This document shows positions 8,586 to 17,461 of a stretch of DNA of 64,000 bases, piece by piece. Location: the NCBI RefSeq assembly GCF_022867885.1, contig NZ_JALIFP010000007.1, forward strand, positions 62,001-126,000, in the 5' to 3' direction. Both the position numbers and the translations under genes were made by a program. Numbering within the stretch: position 1 is the stretch's first letter; each line of letters opens with the position of its first letter. Source of the stretch: Lederbergia sp. NSJ-179. Lineage in GTDB: Bacteria; Bacillota; Bacilli; Bacillales; Bacillaceae_C. A model generated the notes under the pieces. That model had not been told where the DNA came from. It ran no database searches and saw only the letters and a list, made by a program, of their open reading frames with translations.

Positions 8586-8613
8586 AAAAATAACAATTAG
8601 GAGAGATGTCAAT

Positions 8614-10359
8614 ATGTCAAAACTAACCTATGATGAAAAGAATTTTTTACTAGATGGAAAAGAAATTAGACTTCTTAGTGGGGCGATGCACTATTTTAGA
8701 ACAGTTCCCGAGTATTGGGAGGATCGCTTGCTGAAATTAAAAGCTGCGGGCCTCAATACTGTTGAAACGTATGTGGCCTGGAATATCCATGAACCGGAAG
8801 AAGGTCAATTTCATTTTGAAGGAATTGCCGATATTGTTCGTTTTGTGAAAACAGCTGAAAAGGTTGGTCTGCATGTGATTGTTAGACCTGGGCCATATAT
8901 TTGTGCAGAATGGGAATTCGGCGGATTTCCATACTGGTTGATGACCGTTCCAAACATTAAATTACGTTGCTTTAATGAACCCTATCTGGAAAAAGTAGAT
9001 AAATATTTTGATGTTTTGTTTGAAAAATTGAATCCATTATTGTCTTCGAATGGTGGTCCCATTATTGCGCTGCAGATTGAAAATGAATATGGCAGCTTTG
9101 GCAATGATAAAAAATATTTGGAGTATATGCGTGACGGACTGAAAAAACGTGCAGGCGATATATTCTTGTTTACATCCGATGGACCAACCCATAGTATGTT
9201 TTGTGGCGGGATGATAGACGATGTTTTCGAAACAGCGAATTTTGGCTCGCGAGGCTATGATGCTTTTAACATTTTAAAAGAATATCAACCCAATGGTCCC
9301 AGAATGTGTATGGAATTCTGGCATGGATGGTTTGATCATTGGGGAGAAGAACATCATACTAGACCGGCTGAGAGTGTTGTTGAATCATTGGAAGAAATTC
9401 TTGACCAAAATGGCTCCGTCAATTTTTATATGGCGCATGGTGGAACAAACTTTGCCTTTTATAATGGTGCGAATCATAATGAAGAAATTTATCAGCCAAC
9501 GATTACAAGCTACGATTATGATGCACTTTTGACAGAATCAGGAGAGGTAACAGACAAGCTTTATCAAGTCAGAAAAACATTCGAGAAGTATGTCGACCTG
9601 CCTGAGATGGAATTACCGGAACCCTTACCAAAAAAAGAATATGGTGTAGTAGAATTGACGGAAAGTGCGGAACTATTGGCGTCATTAGATCAACTTGCTA
9701 AGCCGCAATACAGTGCCGCTCCGTTAACAATGGAAGAATATGGACAAGGCTATGGTTTTATTGTGTATGAGACGACAATCACAGGTGCATACGGGAAACA
9801 AACATTAACAGTCCAAGATGTTCATGATCGCGGACAAGTTTATCTGAACGGAGAATTCGTTGGCCTAGTGGATCGGATAAGCGGTAAGTCTTCATTAGAC
9901 GTGGATCTAGCGGAAAAAGAAAACAAGCTTCAAATCATCGTAGAAAATATGGGAAGAATCAATTACGGTCCATTTCTTGTTGATTTCAAAGGCATTACAG
10001 AAGGCGTCCGATTGGGCAATCAATTTTTATTTGATTGGACGGTGTATCCTTTACCACTAACGAACTTAAGCAAGCTTACCTTTTCAAGTCAAGACACAAC
10101 AGAGGATCACCCGTATTTCCACCGTGGCACCTTATATGTGGAGGAGGTAGCAGATACGTTTATGGACATGTCCGATTGGTCCAAAGGAGTCGTATTTGTC
10201 AATGGCCATAACCTAGGTCGTTACTGGGAAATCGGCCCACAGCAAACGCTGTACGTACCTGCTCCATTCCTTCAGGAAGGGGAGAACGAAATCATTATTT
10301 TAGAATTACATCATCATCAAAAGGCGGTTACGTTAAAGGATTCACCTGATCTCGGCTAA
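8614..10359 (+). CDS. GH35 family beta-galactosidase
   Basis: Retaining beta-galactosidase, 581 residues, cytoplasmic (no signal peptide), start ATG 8614 behind AGGAGAG. The TIM barrel shows SGAMHYFRTVPEYW near residue 21, NTVETYVAWNIHEP near 48, VRPGPYICAEWEFGGFP near 90, the acid/base glutamate in LQIENEYGSFG near 152, and the nucleophile glutamate in MCMEFWHGWFDHW near 230. C-terminal beta-sandwich domains follow from about residue 340, ending in NGHNLGRYWEIGPQ, a GH35 signature. With the fucosidases it would remove terminal beta-galactose from an imported oligosaccharide such as a xyloglucan- or mucin-type fragment. The substrate is inferred. Confidence 0.9.
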   Translation: MSKLTYDEKNFLLDGKEIRLLSGAMHYFRTVPEYWEDRLLKLKAAGLNTVETYVAWNIHEPEEGQFHFEGIADIVRFVKTAEKVGLHVIVRPGPYICAEWEFGGFPYWLMTVPNIKLRCFNEPYLEKVDKYFDVLFEKLNPLLSSNGGPIIALQIENEYGSFGNDKKYLEYMRDGLKKRAGDIFLFTSDGPTHSMFCGGMIDDVFETANFGSRGYDAFNILKEYQPNGPRMCMEFWHGWFDHWGEEHHTRPAESVVESLEEILDQNGSVNFYMAHGGTNFAFYNGANHNEEIYQPTITSYDYDALLTESGEVTDKLYQVRKTFEKYVDLPEMELPEPLPKKEYGVVELTESAELLASLDQLAKPQYSAAPLTMEEYGQGYGFIVYETTITGAYGKQTLTVQDVHDRGQVYLNGEFVGLVDRISGKSSLDVDLAEKENKLQIIVENMGRINYGPFLVDFKGITEGVRLGNQFLFDWTVYPLPLTNLSKLTFSSQDTTEDHPYFHRGTLYVEEVADTFMDMSDWSKGVVFVNGHNLGRYWEIGPQQTLYVPAPFLQEGENEIIILELHHHQKAVTLKDSPDLG

Positions 10360-10367
10360 TTTTTTCT

Positions 10368-10441
10368 AGTGTCTGGCCTCACCTTCCCAATCCACTCTAT
10401 CGGATTGTTTTTGAGTGAGAGACCGGGCACTTTGTTTTTTT
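10368..10441 (+). terminator. Terminator after the GH35 gene
   Basis: A long imperfect stem forms from AGTGTCTGGCCTCAC (from 10368) with GTGAGAGACCGGGCACT (to about 10431). An inner CAATCC/GGATTG stem lies within it, and a T-rich run follows. It ends the GH95-GH35 operon. Confidence 0.75.
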
Positions 10442-10682
10442 AAAAGGTAAGAAAGAAAAATTGGCTAATGTTTGGATCTAGCTCCAGCGCCCAGCGACTA
10501 GCAAACTTTCGGTGCCTGCTTGCGTAAGTCAACATCGATTCACCCTTCGGGTTCATCGTGTTTCCTTTATCTCAGGCCAACAGGATGTTGGTCAGAACAG
10601 CGTTGCGCCAGGACGGCGCGCTTTTAGCTGTTCATCTTTCAACTGAATTTTGTACGTCGCTAAACGGGCGCTTGCGCTTTTC
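10441..10682 (+). repeat. Interspersed repeat, copy B
   Basis: About 240 bases in the gap before lutA. The left flank (AAAAGGTAAGAAAG at 10442, then TTGGCTAATGTTTGGAT) is shared with the copy at the right window edge. The core runs from CTAGCTCCAGCGCCCAGCGAC to GTCGCTAAACGGGCGC, so its ends are inverted repeats with a 4-base insertion in one arm. A Bacillaceae-1-like module sits in the middle. Further copies lie at 13076, 27448, 51551 and 63921. The rest of the 10360-10936 gap holds AT-rich sequence and the lut promoter. Confidence 0.85.
10575..10633 (-). ncRNA. Bacillaceae-1-like RNA element, copy B
   Basis: The plus strand shows GGCCAAC-AGGAT-GTTGGTC, then outer stem GAACAGC with GCTGTTC enclosing GCGCC-AGGAC-GGCGC. 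On the minus strand the two loops read AUCCU and GUCCU, matching the RUCCU loops I recall for the Bacillaceae-1 family. It is embedded in interspersed repeat copy B. Confidence 0.6.
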
Positions 10683-10873
10683 TTAATTAGCCGTTGTGGG
10701 CATGTAATAAGCCATTGAAAGTGTTTATTAGCCTTTTTCTTGCGTGAGCTTGATTTCTGCTAAAATCCACCATGGGTATATCACTAGTTTTATTCGTTTC
10801 TATTTTGGACAATGTTTATTCGAAAATAATGTGAGAATGTTTGGATATCCCTAAAAATATTCTTTTGTTTGCG

Positions 10874-10902
10874 TTGGAATGTATTTCTTTTTGCGGTAAA
10901 AT
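10874..10902 (+). promoter_or_regulatory. Sigma-A-type promoter for lutABC
   Basis: TTGGAA (10874-10879) and TAAAAT (10897-10902) are separated by 17 bases and lie 34 bases before lutA. Confidence 0.6.
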
Positions 10903-10936
10903 AGGCAGTAAGGGATTTTAAGAAAGGGATGAAAAG

Positions 10937-11653
10937 ATGAAAGTGACTCTTTTTGCCACATGTCTTGTCGATATGTTTAACAGCAATGTTGGGAAGGCAA
11001 CGGTTGAGCTTCTGGAACGATTAGGTTGTGAGGTGGATTTTCCTGAGTCACAAATTTGCTGTGGGCAACCGGCCTATAATAGTGGCTACGTGAAGGAATC
11101 AAAAGAAGCGATGAAAAAGATGATCGATACTTTTTCGGAAGCTGAGTATGTCGTTAGTCCTTCTGGATCATGTGCCCTTATGTTTCATGAATACCCTCAG
11201 CTTTTTTCAGACGACCCAAAATGGGGTCCGAAAGCGAGGGAATTGGCAAATAAAACGTATGAATTAACGCAGTTTATTGTCGATGTATTAAAAGTAGAGG
11301 ATGTAGGAGCTACATTTGATGGAAAGGTAACGCTCCATACCTCTTGCCATATGACTAGATTACTTGGAATAAAGGAAGCCCCTATGAAACTTTTAAAAAA
11401 TGTCAAAGGCCTCGAGTTCACGGAATTACCAGGGAAGCATAATTGCTGCGGATTTGGAGGAACGTTTTCTGTAAAGATGACAGCGATTTCGGAACAGATG
11501 GTGGATGAAAAGGTGCAACATGCCGAAGAAACAGGGGCTGATGTTCTGATCGGCGCCGATTGTGGCTGTTTAATGAATATCGGTGGCAGGATTGATCGAA
11601 AAGAGAAACCGATGAAAGTTATGCATATTGCTGAAATATTAAATAGTAGATAA
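10937..11653 (+). CDS. lutA: Lactate utilisation protein A, LutA
   Basis: Iron-sulfur subunit of the LutABC complex that oxidises L-lactate to pyruvate in the cytoplasm, 238 residues, the same length as Bacillus subtilis LutA. Two CCG-type cysteine-rich domains are visible: [10 protein letters not shown] at the start with [11 protein letters not shown] near residue 43, and SCHMTRLLG near 138 with NCCGFGG near 178 and GADCGCLMN near 208. These bind the cluster and interact with the other subunits. The ATG follows AAAGGG. lutB starts 14 bases downstream. The gene is preceded by a clear sigma-A promoter and a repeat copy. Confidence 0.93.
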   Translation: MKVTLFATCLVDMFNSNVGKATVELLERLGCEVDFPESQICCGQPAYNSGYVKESKEAMKKMIDTFSEAEYVVSPSGSCALMFHEYPQLFSDDPKWGPKARELANKTYELTQFIVDVLKVEDVGATFDGKVTLHTSCHMTRLLGIKEAPMKLLKNVKGLEFTELPGKHNCCGFGGTFSVKMTAISEQMVDEKVQHAEETGADVLIGADCGCLMNIGGRIDRKEKPMKVMHIAEILNSR

Positions 11654-11667
11654 GGAGGGGAAAACCG

Positions 11668-13077
11668 ATGCCGATGAAAATAGGGACAGAAGACTTTGCC
11701 CAGCGTGTGGATAAGGGAATTCATGATTCTTTTATGCGGAATGCTGTATCTGATGCACAAGAAAGATTGCGAACAAGACGACTTGATGCAGCAGAGGAAT
11801 TAGGAAATTGGGAAGACTGGCGGTCACATGGAGAAGAAATACGTCAGCATGTCTTAGAAAATCTTGATTCCTATTTATATCAATTAAGTGAGAATGTTTC
11901 CAAGCGGGGAGGGCATGTTTTTTTTGCCCAAACACCTGAAGAAGCGAATCAATATATAAGAGAAGTGGCTGAAAAGAAAAATGCCCGGAAAATTGTCAAG
12001 TCAAAATCGATGGTGACCGAAGAGATTAGTATGAATGCTTGCCTTGAGGAAGCAGGTTGTGAGGTGATTGAAACCGACCTCGGTGAGTATATTCTCCAAG
12101 TCGATGATCATGATCCACCCTCCCATATTGTTGCGCCAGCCTTGCATAAAAATAAGGAGCAAATTCGAGATGTGTTTACAGAAAAACTTGATTATCAACT
12201 TACGGAAAAACCAGAAGAATTGGCCAGGCATGCCCGTGAAATGCTCCGTCATGAATATATGACAGCCGATATCGGGATCACAGGTTGTAATTTTGCTGTT
12301 GCAGAAACAGGCTCCATCTGCCTTGTGACGAACGAAGGCAATGCGGATCTCGTCGCAGCGTTGCCGAAAACGCAAATTACGGTCATGGGAATGGAGAGAC
12401 TTGTTCCTTCCTTTGAGGAATTGGAAGTATTGGTTAGCTTGTTGACACGAAGTGCGGTTGGTCAAAAATTAACAAGCTATATTACGACATTCACAGGACC
12501 AAAGGATGAGGGTGATGTCGATGGTCCAGAGGAATTCCATCTTGTTATCGTGGATAATGGCCGTTCCAATATTTTAGGGGGAGAGTTTCAATCGATCCTC
12601 CAATGTATACGCTGTGCGGCTTGTGTCAATGTATGCCCGGTCTACCGCCATGTCGGCGGCCATTCCTATGGTTCGATCTATGCTGGTCCAGTGGGAGCCG
12701 TTTTATCTCCGCTCCTCGGGGGATATGATGATTATAAAGAGCTTCCGTATGCTTCCACCCTATGTGGTGCTTGCACAGAAGCTTGTCCAGTAAAGATTCC
12801 TCTTCATGAATTATTGCATAAACATCGACAGGTGATTGTCGAGAAGGAAGGAAGAGCTCCTGTCTCAGAGAAATTACTGATGAAAGCTTTTGGCCTCGGT
12901 GCCGCTTCCCCGACTTTGTATAAAATGGGATCGAAAATGGCCCCGACTGCTCTTAATCCCCTTACAAAAGATGGGAAGATCACAAAAGGGGTTGGTCCAT
13001 TAAAAGCCTGGACAGAAATACGAGACTTTCCGGCTCCTGGTAAAAATAGATTTAGAGATTGGTTTAAAGAGCGTTAA
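11668..13077 (+). CDS. lutB: Lactate utilisation protein B, LutB
   Basis: Ferredoxin-like subunit of LutABC, 469 residues, behind a strong AAGGAGGGG site. The N-terminal LUD domain occupies about residues 65-290. Two 4Fe-4S motifs follow: [16 protein letters not shown] near residue 312 and [14 protein letters not shown] near 367. The extended C-terminal helix region ends in FRDWFKER. In the family this subunit passes electrons from lactate through its clusters. The stop codon lies in the first bases of an interspersed repeat that separates it from lutC. Confidence 0.93.
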   Translation: MPMKIGTEDFAQRVDKGIHDSFMRNAVSDAQERLRTRRLDAAEELGNWEDWRSHGEEIRQHVLENLDSYLYQLSENVSKRGGHVFFAQTPEEANQYIREVAEKKNARKIVKSKSMVTEEISMNACLEEAGCEVIETDLGEYILQVDDHDPPSHIVAPALHKNKEQIRDVFTEKLDYQLTEKPEELARHAREMLRHEYMTADIGITGCNFAVAETGSICLVTNEGNADLVAALPKTQITVMGMERLVPSFEELEVLVSLLTRSAVGQKLTSYITTFTGPKDEGDVDGPEEFHLVIVDNGRSNILGGEFQSILQCIRCAACVNVCPVYRHVGGHSYGSIYAGPVGAVLSPLLGGYDDYKELPYASTLCGACTEACPVKIPLHELLHKHRQVIVEKEGRAPVSEKLLMKAFGLGAASPTLYKMGSKMAPTALNPLTKDGKITKGVGPLKAWTEIRDFPAPGKNRFRDWFKER

Positions 13078-13226
13078 AAGCGGAAGCGACCGTTCAGCGA
13101 CGTACAAACTTTTTAGGGTTCTGACGAGATAAAGGAAACACGGTGAGGACGAAGGACGAACCGATGTTGACTTATCGTAGGAAGAAACCGAAAGTTTGCT
13201 AGGCGCTGGGCGCTGGAGCTAGACAC
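13076..13226 (-). repeat. Interspersed repeat, shortened copy inside the lut operon
   Basis: A 151-base copy in opposite orientation to copy B. It begins AAAAGCGGAAGCG at the lutB stop and ends GCTGGGCGCTGGAGCTAGAC. The hairpin RNA module present in the other copies is missing here and replaced by a short TTTTAGGGTTCTGACGAG stretch. It separates lutB from lutC, which are normally adjacent. Confidence 0.85.
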
Positions 13227-13248
13227 ATAAAAAAGAGAGGGATCCTTC

Positions 13249-13950
13249 ATGAGTGGCACAATCCAAAACAGGGATGATTTTTTGAAGAATATTGCCGAGC
13301 GGCTCGGACGGGAGCCGGTTCTTGAAAAGGTTGAAGAGCCGAAATGGAAGTATCAGCCCCAAGCGGCTGTACTACAAGGGAAAACACCCGATGAATTAGT
13401 TGAAGTTTTAAAAGATCAATGTCTTCATATTCATACCGATTTTATTAAAACGACAAAATCAAAATTAAAAGAAGTAGTGGAAAAGCTGGTGGAAGAATAT
13501 GGGGGTGGACCCATCATTACTTGGAAGGACTCGCGTTTCCAAGATTACGGCTTATCCCCATTATTAAAAGAAAAATATGCTCATGAATGGGATTACCGAA
13601 AAGGAAGAGCCAATATCGATATAGCGGAATCAGCGAATATTGGGATCACGATTAGTGATATCACCCTTGCTGAATCGGGAACCGCAGTCCTGTTTAGCAA
13701 CAAAGATAGGGGGCGTTCTGTTAGCTTTTTGCCTTTAAAATTGATCATCCTTATTCCAAAAAGCTCGATTGTTCCGCGGATGACACAGGCTGCCCAGATG
13801 ATCAGAGCGAAAACGAAAAATGGAGAACATCTCGCTTCTTGCATCAATTTTATTACAGGGCCAAGTAATTCCGCTGATATTGAAATGGATCTCGTTGTTG
13901 GGGTACATGGCCCTGTTAAAGCGGCTTATATCGTTGTGGATGATTTATAA
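13249..13950 (+). CDS. lutC: Lactate utilisation protein C, LutC
   Basis: Third LutABC subunit, 233 residues, a stand-alone LUD domain protein. Visible family features are the DITLAESGTAVLFSNKDRGR block near residue 140, LPLKLIILIPKSS near 161, and the closing FITGPSNSADIEMDLVVGVHGP near 200. LUD-domain proteins are thought to contribute to the redox core of the complex. The ATG follows GAGAGGG by eight bases. Normally it follows lutB closely; here a 171-base gap holding a repeat intervenes, so it may still be read from the lutA promoter or be uncoupled. Confidence 0.92.
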   Translation: MSGTIQNRDDFLKNIAERLGREPVLEKVEEPKWKYQPQAAVLQGKTPDELVEVLKDQCLHIHTDFIKTTKSKLKEVVEKLVEEYGGGPIITWKDSRFQDYGLSPLLKEKYAHEWDYRKGRANIDIAESANIGITISDITLAESGTAVLFSNKDRGRSVSFLPLKLIILIPKSSIVPRMTQAAQMIRAKTKNGEHLASCINFITGPSNSADIEMDLVVGVHGPVKAAYIVVDDL

Positions 13951-13966
13951 TCAATTGAAAGACTCC

Positions 13967-14042
13967 CCTCCTTATTAGAAGAATGGAAGAACGGTAAGGA
14001 CATGGAACATAGCCTTTCTTCCATGACCAAGGAGGTTGTATT
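13967..14042 (+). terminator. Terminator after lutC
   Basis: Two nested stems, CCTCCTT (13967-13973) with AAGGAGG (14029-14035) and ATGGAAGA (13983-13990) with TCTTCCAT (14017-14024), are followed by a T-rich tract. Confidence 0.65.
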
Positions 14043-14071
14043 TATTTTGCAGAAAAAAAGAGGGAAAACCA

Positions 14072-14101
14072 TTGAACTACCAAGTTTGTTTATGCTATTC
14101 T
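14072..14101 (+). promoter_or_regulatory. Possible promoter for the ROK regulator
   Basis: TTGAAC (14072-14077) and TATTCT (14096-14101) are separated by 18 bases; each matches the sigma-A consensus at four of six positions. Another TTGACA, at 14131, is too close to the start to use a -10 in the leader. Confidence 0.35.
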
Positions 14102-14155
14102 AGACTTAATAAAGTTGTTGGAGAAAGTAGTTGACAGCGGAGAAAAGAGTGAGGG

Positions 14156-15371
14156 ATGACATTGGTAAGGACGGGAGATGCGCAATTAATTCGGGAATTA
14201 AATAAATCAATTATACTCGATATTATACGGAAGCAAGGTCCCATATCCCGTGCTGACATATCTAAAAAAGTGGCAATTAGCCCAACGACTGTTGCCTCTT
14301 GTGTCAATGTTTTGATGAAGGATTCGCTTGTTATGGAAAATGGAACAGGTGTTTCTAGTGGTGGTAGAAAGCCCATCCTTGTTCAATTAAATCCAGTTGA
14401 ACGTTTTATCATTGGGGTGGCTATTAATGCATCAAAGATTACAATAGCAGCATTAAACCTATATGCCACTGTCCAAAGAAAGGAAAGCCACTCATTAACA
14501 CATAAAACCTACGATGATCTAAGTGACTTTATTATCAAGCTCCTAAGGGATTTTATAGAACCCTATCAACAAAAGGAAAAATGTTTAGGGGTATCCATTA
14601 CCTTTCAAGGAATCGTGGATGCTGATAAAGGGGTTATTGTCTATAATCCCAAATTAAACATGACAAACGTATCTTTAAAAGAAAAAATTGAACAGGCCCT
14701 GCAAATCACTACCTATATTGATAATGATACAAATGGAAGTTTACTAGCAGAAAAAGGCTATGGTCATTACCAGCAGTCTAAAAATTTAGTCTATGTCACG
14801 ATCGGTGATGGTGTAGGGGCTAGCATTCTTGTGAATGATGCTATTTATCGTGGACATCATGGGGGTGCAGGGGAATTTGGCCATACGACCATCAATTTCA
14901 ATGGCCCGGTTTGTAAATGCGGAAATATTGGCTGTTTAGAAAATTATGTAAGCTGGCCAGCGATTCAATCCCGAATGGAATCCGACATTATAAAGGGAAA
15001 AAAAGTCAATGATATCTAAGTGGTTGAATGTTGGGCATGACCATCTGACGATTGACATATTTAATCAAGCCATTGTACAACAAGATCCATTAGCCGTCTC
15101 TGTTTTGGAAGAGGTTGCTTTCTATCTTGGGATGGGAATTGTGTCGATCACGAACTTGTTTAATCCCGAAAAAATTATTGTAGGTGGAGAATTGGCCGAT
15201 GACAACCCCTATTTTATCCAAAAGGTACATGAGTTTGTTGCAGGCCATTCTTTGGAAACGCATACGGGAGAGCTTGAAGTTTTGCCAAGTTCTTTCGGAA
15301 ATGACGCTGATGTGATCGGTGCAGCTTCCCTACTACTACATGAGTTATTTCATTTTACACTTAGCGAATAA
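14156..15371 (+). pseudogene. ROK-family transcriptional regulator, interrupted by a +1 frameshift
   Basis: A XylR/NagC-like repressor split into two frames. The first frame (14156-15019) has a winged helix (ISRADISKKVAISPTTVASC near residue 35), the ROK sugar-binding fold with NDTNGSLLAEKGYGH near 190, and the zinc site CKCGNIGCLENY. The second (to 15371) continues in register with the family, including LFNPEKIIVGGELADDN. The switch lies at a run of seven A bases (14998-15004): removing one A joins both into a normal protein of about 404 residues. It may be a real mutation, a slippage site or a sequencing error. The TTG at 14162 has better ribosome-site spacing than ATG 14156. Its place before the oxidoreductase genes suggests it controls them. 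Confidence 0.8.
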
Positions 15372-15410
15372 AAAAAGATCAAGATGATCGAATGGAGAGG
15401 TGGTTTTTTG

Positions 15411-16403
15411 ATGAAAATTGCAGTAATCGGTTCAGGTAAGCTCGGTCAAAGACATTTAGACAAATGGCAACAGATTGCTGGTGTAGAGGTTGTTGGAGTC
15501 ATTGCTAGAAATAGAGAAAGGCTTGAAATGGTAGCAAAGAAATATGATGTAAAGCCATTTACTAGTTTGGAAGAGCTTTTTGCCCAAACAGACGTTGATG
15601 CTGTTGATGTGTGTACACCTACTTATACTCATGCCGAATTGGTTAAGCAAGCAGCGCAGGCTAAAAAGCATGTGATTTGTGAGAAACCCTTAGCCTTAAC
15701 CAGTGTGGAAGCGAATGAAATGATCCAAGTTTGTGAGGAAAACCAAGTTCAATTATTAGTGGGTCATACTCTCAGGTTCTTCCCAGAGTATGCGAATGCA
15801 AAAGAACAAGTCGAAGGCGGGAAAATTGGGAAACCAGGAGTTGTTCGCTTAACAAGAGGTGTACCTTTCCCCCAAGGGAGAAGTTGGTACGCAGATGATG
15901 AAAAAAGCGGGGGCTTATTTCTAGATCTAGGTTCCCATGAATTTGACTGGCTCCAATGGACATTTGGGGATGTCAAAAGAGTGATGGCCAAAAGTGTAAA
16001 ACGTGGCCATGAAGAAGCGGAAAAAATGGAATACGGATTTGTTACCTTGAGAATGGAAGATGGAACAATCGCTTATGTAGAACTGTCTTGGGCGGAACCT
16101 GAATTCCAGGCTAGCTATGAATTGGCAGGCGATAAGGGTATGATTACGTACGACCATCAAGCCACGGTCACCATTTCCTTACAGCTTCATTCTTCAGCGG
16201 ATGAGGATAGACAAGTGCCAAAGAGCCTTATGCATAAAGACCCTTACAGGCGCCAATTGGAGCATTTTATCCAATGTATGGAAGGAAAAGCAGAACCGAT
16301 TGTGACAGCAACGGATGCATTAAAAGCGATTCAAATTGCAGAAGCAGCAGTAAAATCGATTCAAACAGGTCAACCTGTATCACTCTCGGAAGGGGGACGA
16401 TAA
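15411..16403 (+). CDS. Gfo/Idh/MocA-family oxidoreductase (first of three)
   Basis: NAD(P)-dependent sugar dehydrogenase family, 330 residues from ATG 15411, behind GAGAGGTGG. The Rossmann domain starts AVIGSGKLGQRH; the family EKP motif appears as HVICEKPLAL near residue 90; the C-terminal alpha/beta domain includes SGGLFLDLGSHEFDWLQW near 168, with the histidine expected near the active site. Members oxidise or reduce sugars, inositols or glycosides. It is the first of a tight run of oxidoreductase and isomerase genes (next start one base after the stop). Substrate unknown. Confidence 0.83.
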   Translation: MKIAVIGSGKLGQRHLDKWQQIAGVEVVGVIARNRERLEMVAKKYDVKPFTSLEELFAQTDVDAVDVCTPTYTHAELVKQAAQAKKHVICEKPLALTSVEANEMIQVCEENQVQLLVGHTLRFFPEYANAKEQVEGGKIGKPGVVRLTRGVPFPQGRSWYADDEKSGGLFLDLGSHEFDWLQWTFGDVKRVMAKSVKRGHEEAEKMEYGFVTLRMEDGTIAYVELSWAEPEFQASYELAGDKGMITYDHQATVTISLQLHSSADEDRQVPKSLMHKDPYRRQLEHFIQCMEGKAEPIVTATDALKAIQIAEAAVKSIQTGQPVSLSEGGR

Positions 16404-16404
16404 T

Positions 16405-17385
16405 ATGAAAATCGGAATTATTAGTTTCGCTCATATGCATGCGGTTAGTTATGCTACTTATATTACCCAACATCCTGATGCCGAATTAACATGCATATGG
16501 GATGCCGATGAAGGCCGTGGAAGAGAAATGGCCGAAAAATTCAGCTGTAAATATTTTTCCAGCTTAGATGAATTTTTACATACAGATATTGAAGCCGTTG
16601 TCGTTTGCTCTGAAAATGCGAATCATAAAGAACACGTCGTGAAAGCGGCTGAAGCGAAAAAGCATGTACTATGTGAAAAGCCGATTGCGACGGAAGTGGA
16701 AGATGCGAAAGCGATGATCCAAGCGTGTGAAGAAGCGGGTGTGTTTTTAGAGATTGCCTATCCAGTTCGCTTTGCACCAGGCTTTCAACAAGCAAAGAAA
16801 TTAATCGAACAGGGGGCCATTGGAGAAGTCGTTGCCATTACAGGAACGAATCACGGAAAAATGCCTGGTGGCTGGTTTATTGAGAAAGAACTGTCAGGAG
16901 GTGGGGCTGCTACTGATCATATCGTTCATATTATGGACATTATCCGTTGGGTAATGAAAGAGGAAGTTCATAGTATCTATGCAGAAATGGACACTCGTTT
17001 CTATGATATTGATGTAGAAGACTGTGGATTAGTGACCATTGAATTGGAGTCCGGCATTATCGTATCGATTGACCATAGTTGGTCAAGACCACAAACATTC
17101 CCAACATGGGGGGACGCGATTATTAAATTTGTCGGCACAAAAGGAAGCCTAGAAGTCGATGCCTTTAAACAATTTGCGCTTTATTATAATGATGAGGACA
17201 AGACAATCTCCCAGCTTTCATTTGCGGAAGATATGGATGATGGATTGGTGAATGATTTCATTGCCTGTGTAAAGGAAGGAATCGCTCCTTCTATTTCTGG
17301 AACAGATGGTCTTCGAACATTAGAAGTGGTGAAAGCCGCCTATCAGTCTCATGAAGAAGGAAAGACGGTTTTAGTAAAAAGATAA
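16405..17385 (+). CDS. Gfo/Idh/MocA-family oxidoreductase (second of three)
   Basis: A 326-residue family member. It is unusual in its N-terminus, which reads IGIISFAHMHAVSYA rather than a strict GxGxxG Rossmann loop. This HMHA variant occurs in a subgroup of bacterial sugar dehydrogenases. The EKP motif is HVLCEKPIATEV near residue 90. SGGGAATDHIVHIMDIIRW near residue 163 carries the histidines next to the substrate site. It starts right after the previous stop, so they are co-translated. The substrate cannot be read from sequence. Confidence 0.82.
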   Translation: MKIGIISFAHMHAVSYATYITQHPDAELTCIWDADEGRGREMAEKFSCKYFSSLDEFLHTDIEAVVVCSENANHKEHVVKAAEAKKHVLCEKPIATEVEDAKAMIQACEEAGVFLEIAYPVRFAPGFQQAKKLIEQGAIGEVVAITGTNHGKMPGGWFIEKELSGGGAATDHIVHIMDIIRWVMKEEVHSIYAEMDTRFYDIDVEDCGLVTIELESGIIVSIDHSWSRPQTFPTWGDAIIKFVGTKGSLEVDAFKQFALYYNDEDKTISQLSFAEDMDDGLVNDFIACVKEGIAPSISGTDGLRTLEVVKAAYQSHEEGKTVLVKR

Positions 17386-17461
17386 TTTTTCGCAAATGAG
17401 AAAGAACAACATACACTAGTCGATCTTATATTGACTGGATCTATAAGAAGAGGTGTTTGAA

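Noticed and set aside
11197-11760. Long open frame on the minus strand across lutA and the start of lutB
   Set aside because: Antisense to well-supported genes, no ribosome site, composition like a reversed coding frame.
12001-12465. A 154-codon minus-strand frame inside lutB
   Set aside because: Shadow of a well-supported gene; no family resemblance.
16405-16460. The non-canonical Rossmann loop of the second oxidoreductase as a sign of a broken gene
   Set aside because: The rest of the family motifs, including EKP and the histidine block, are intact, and this variant occurs in a known subgroup.
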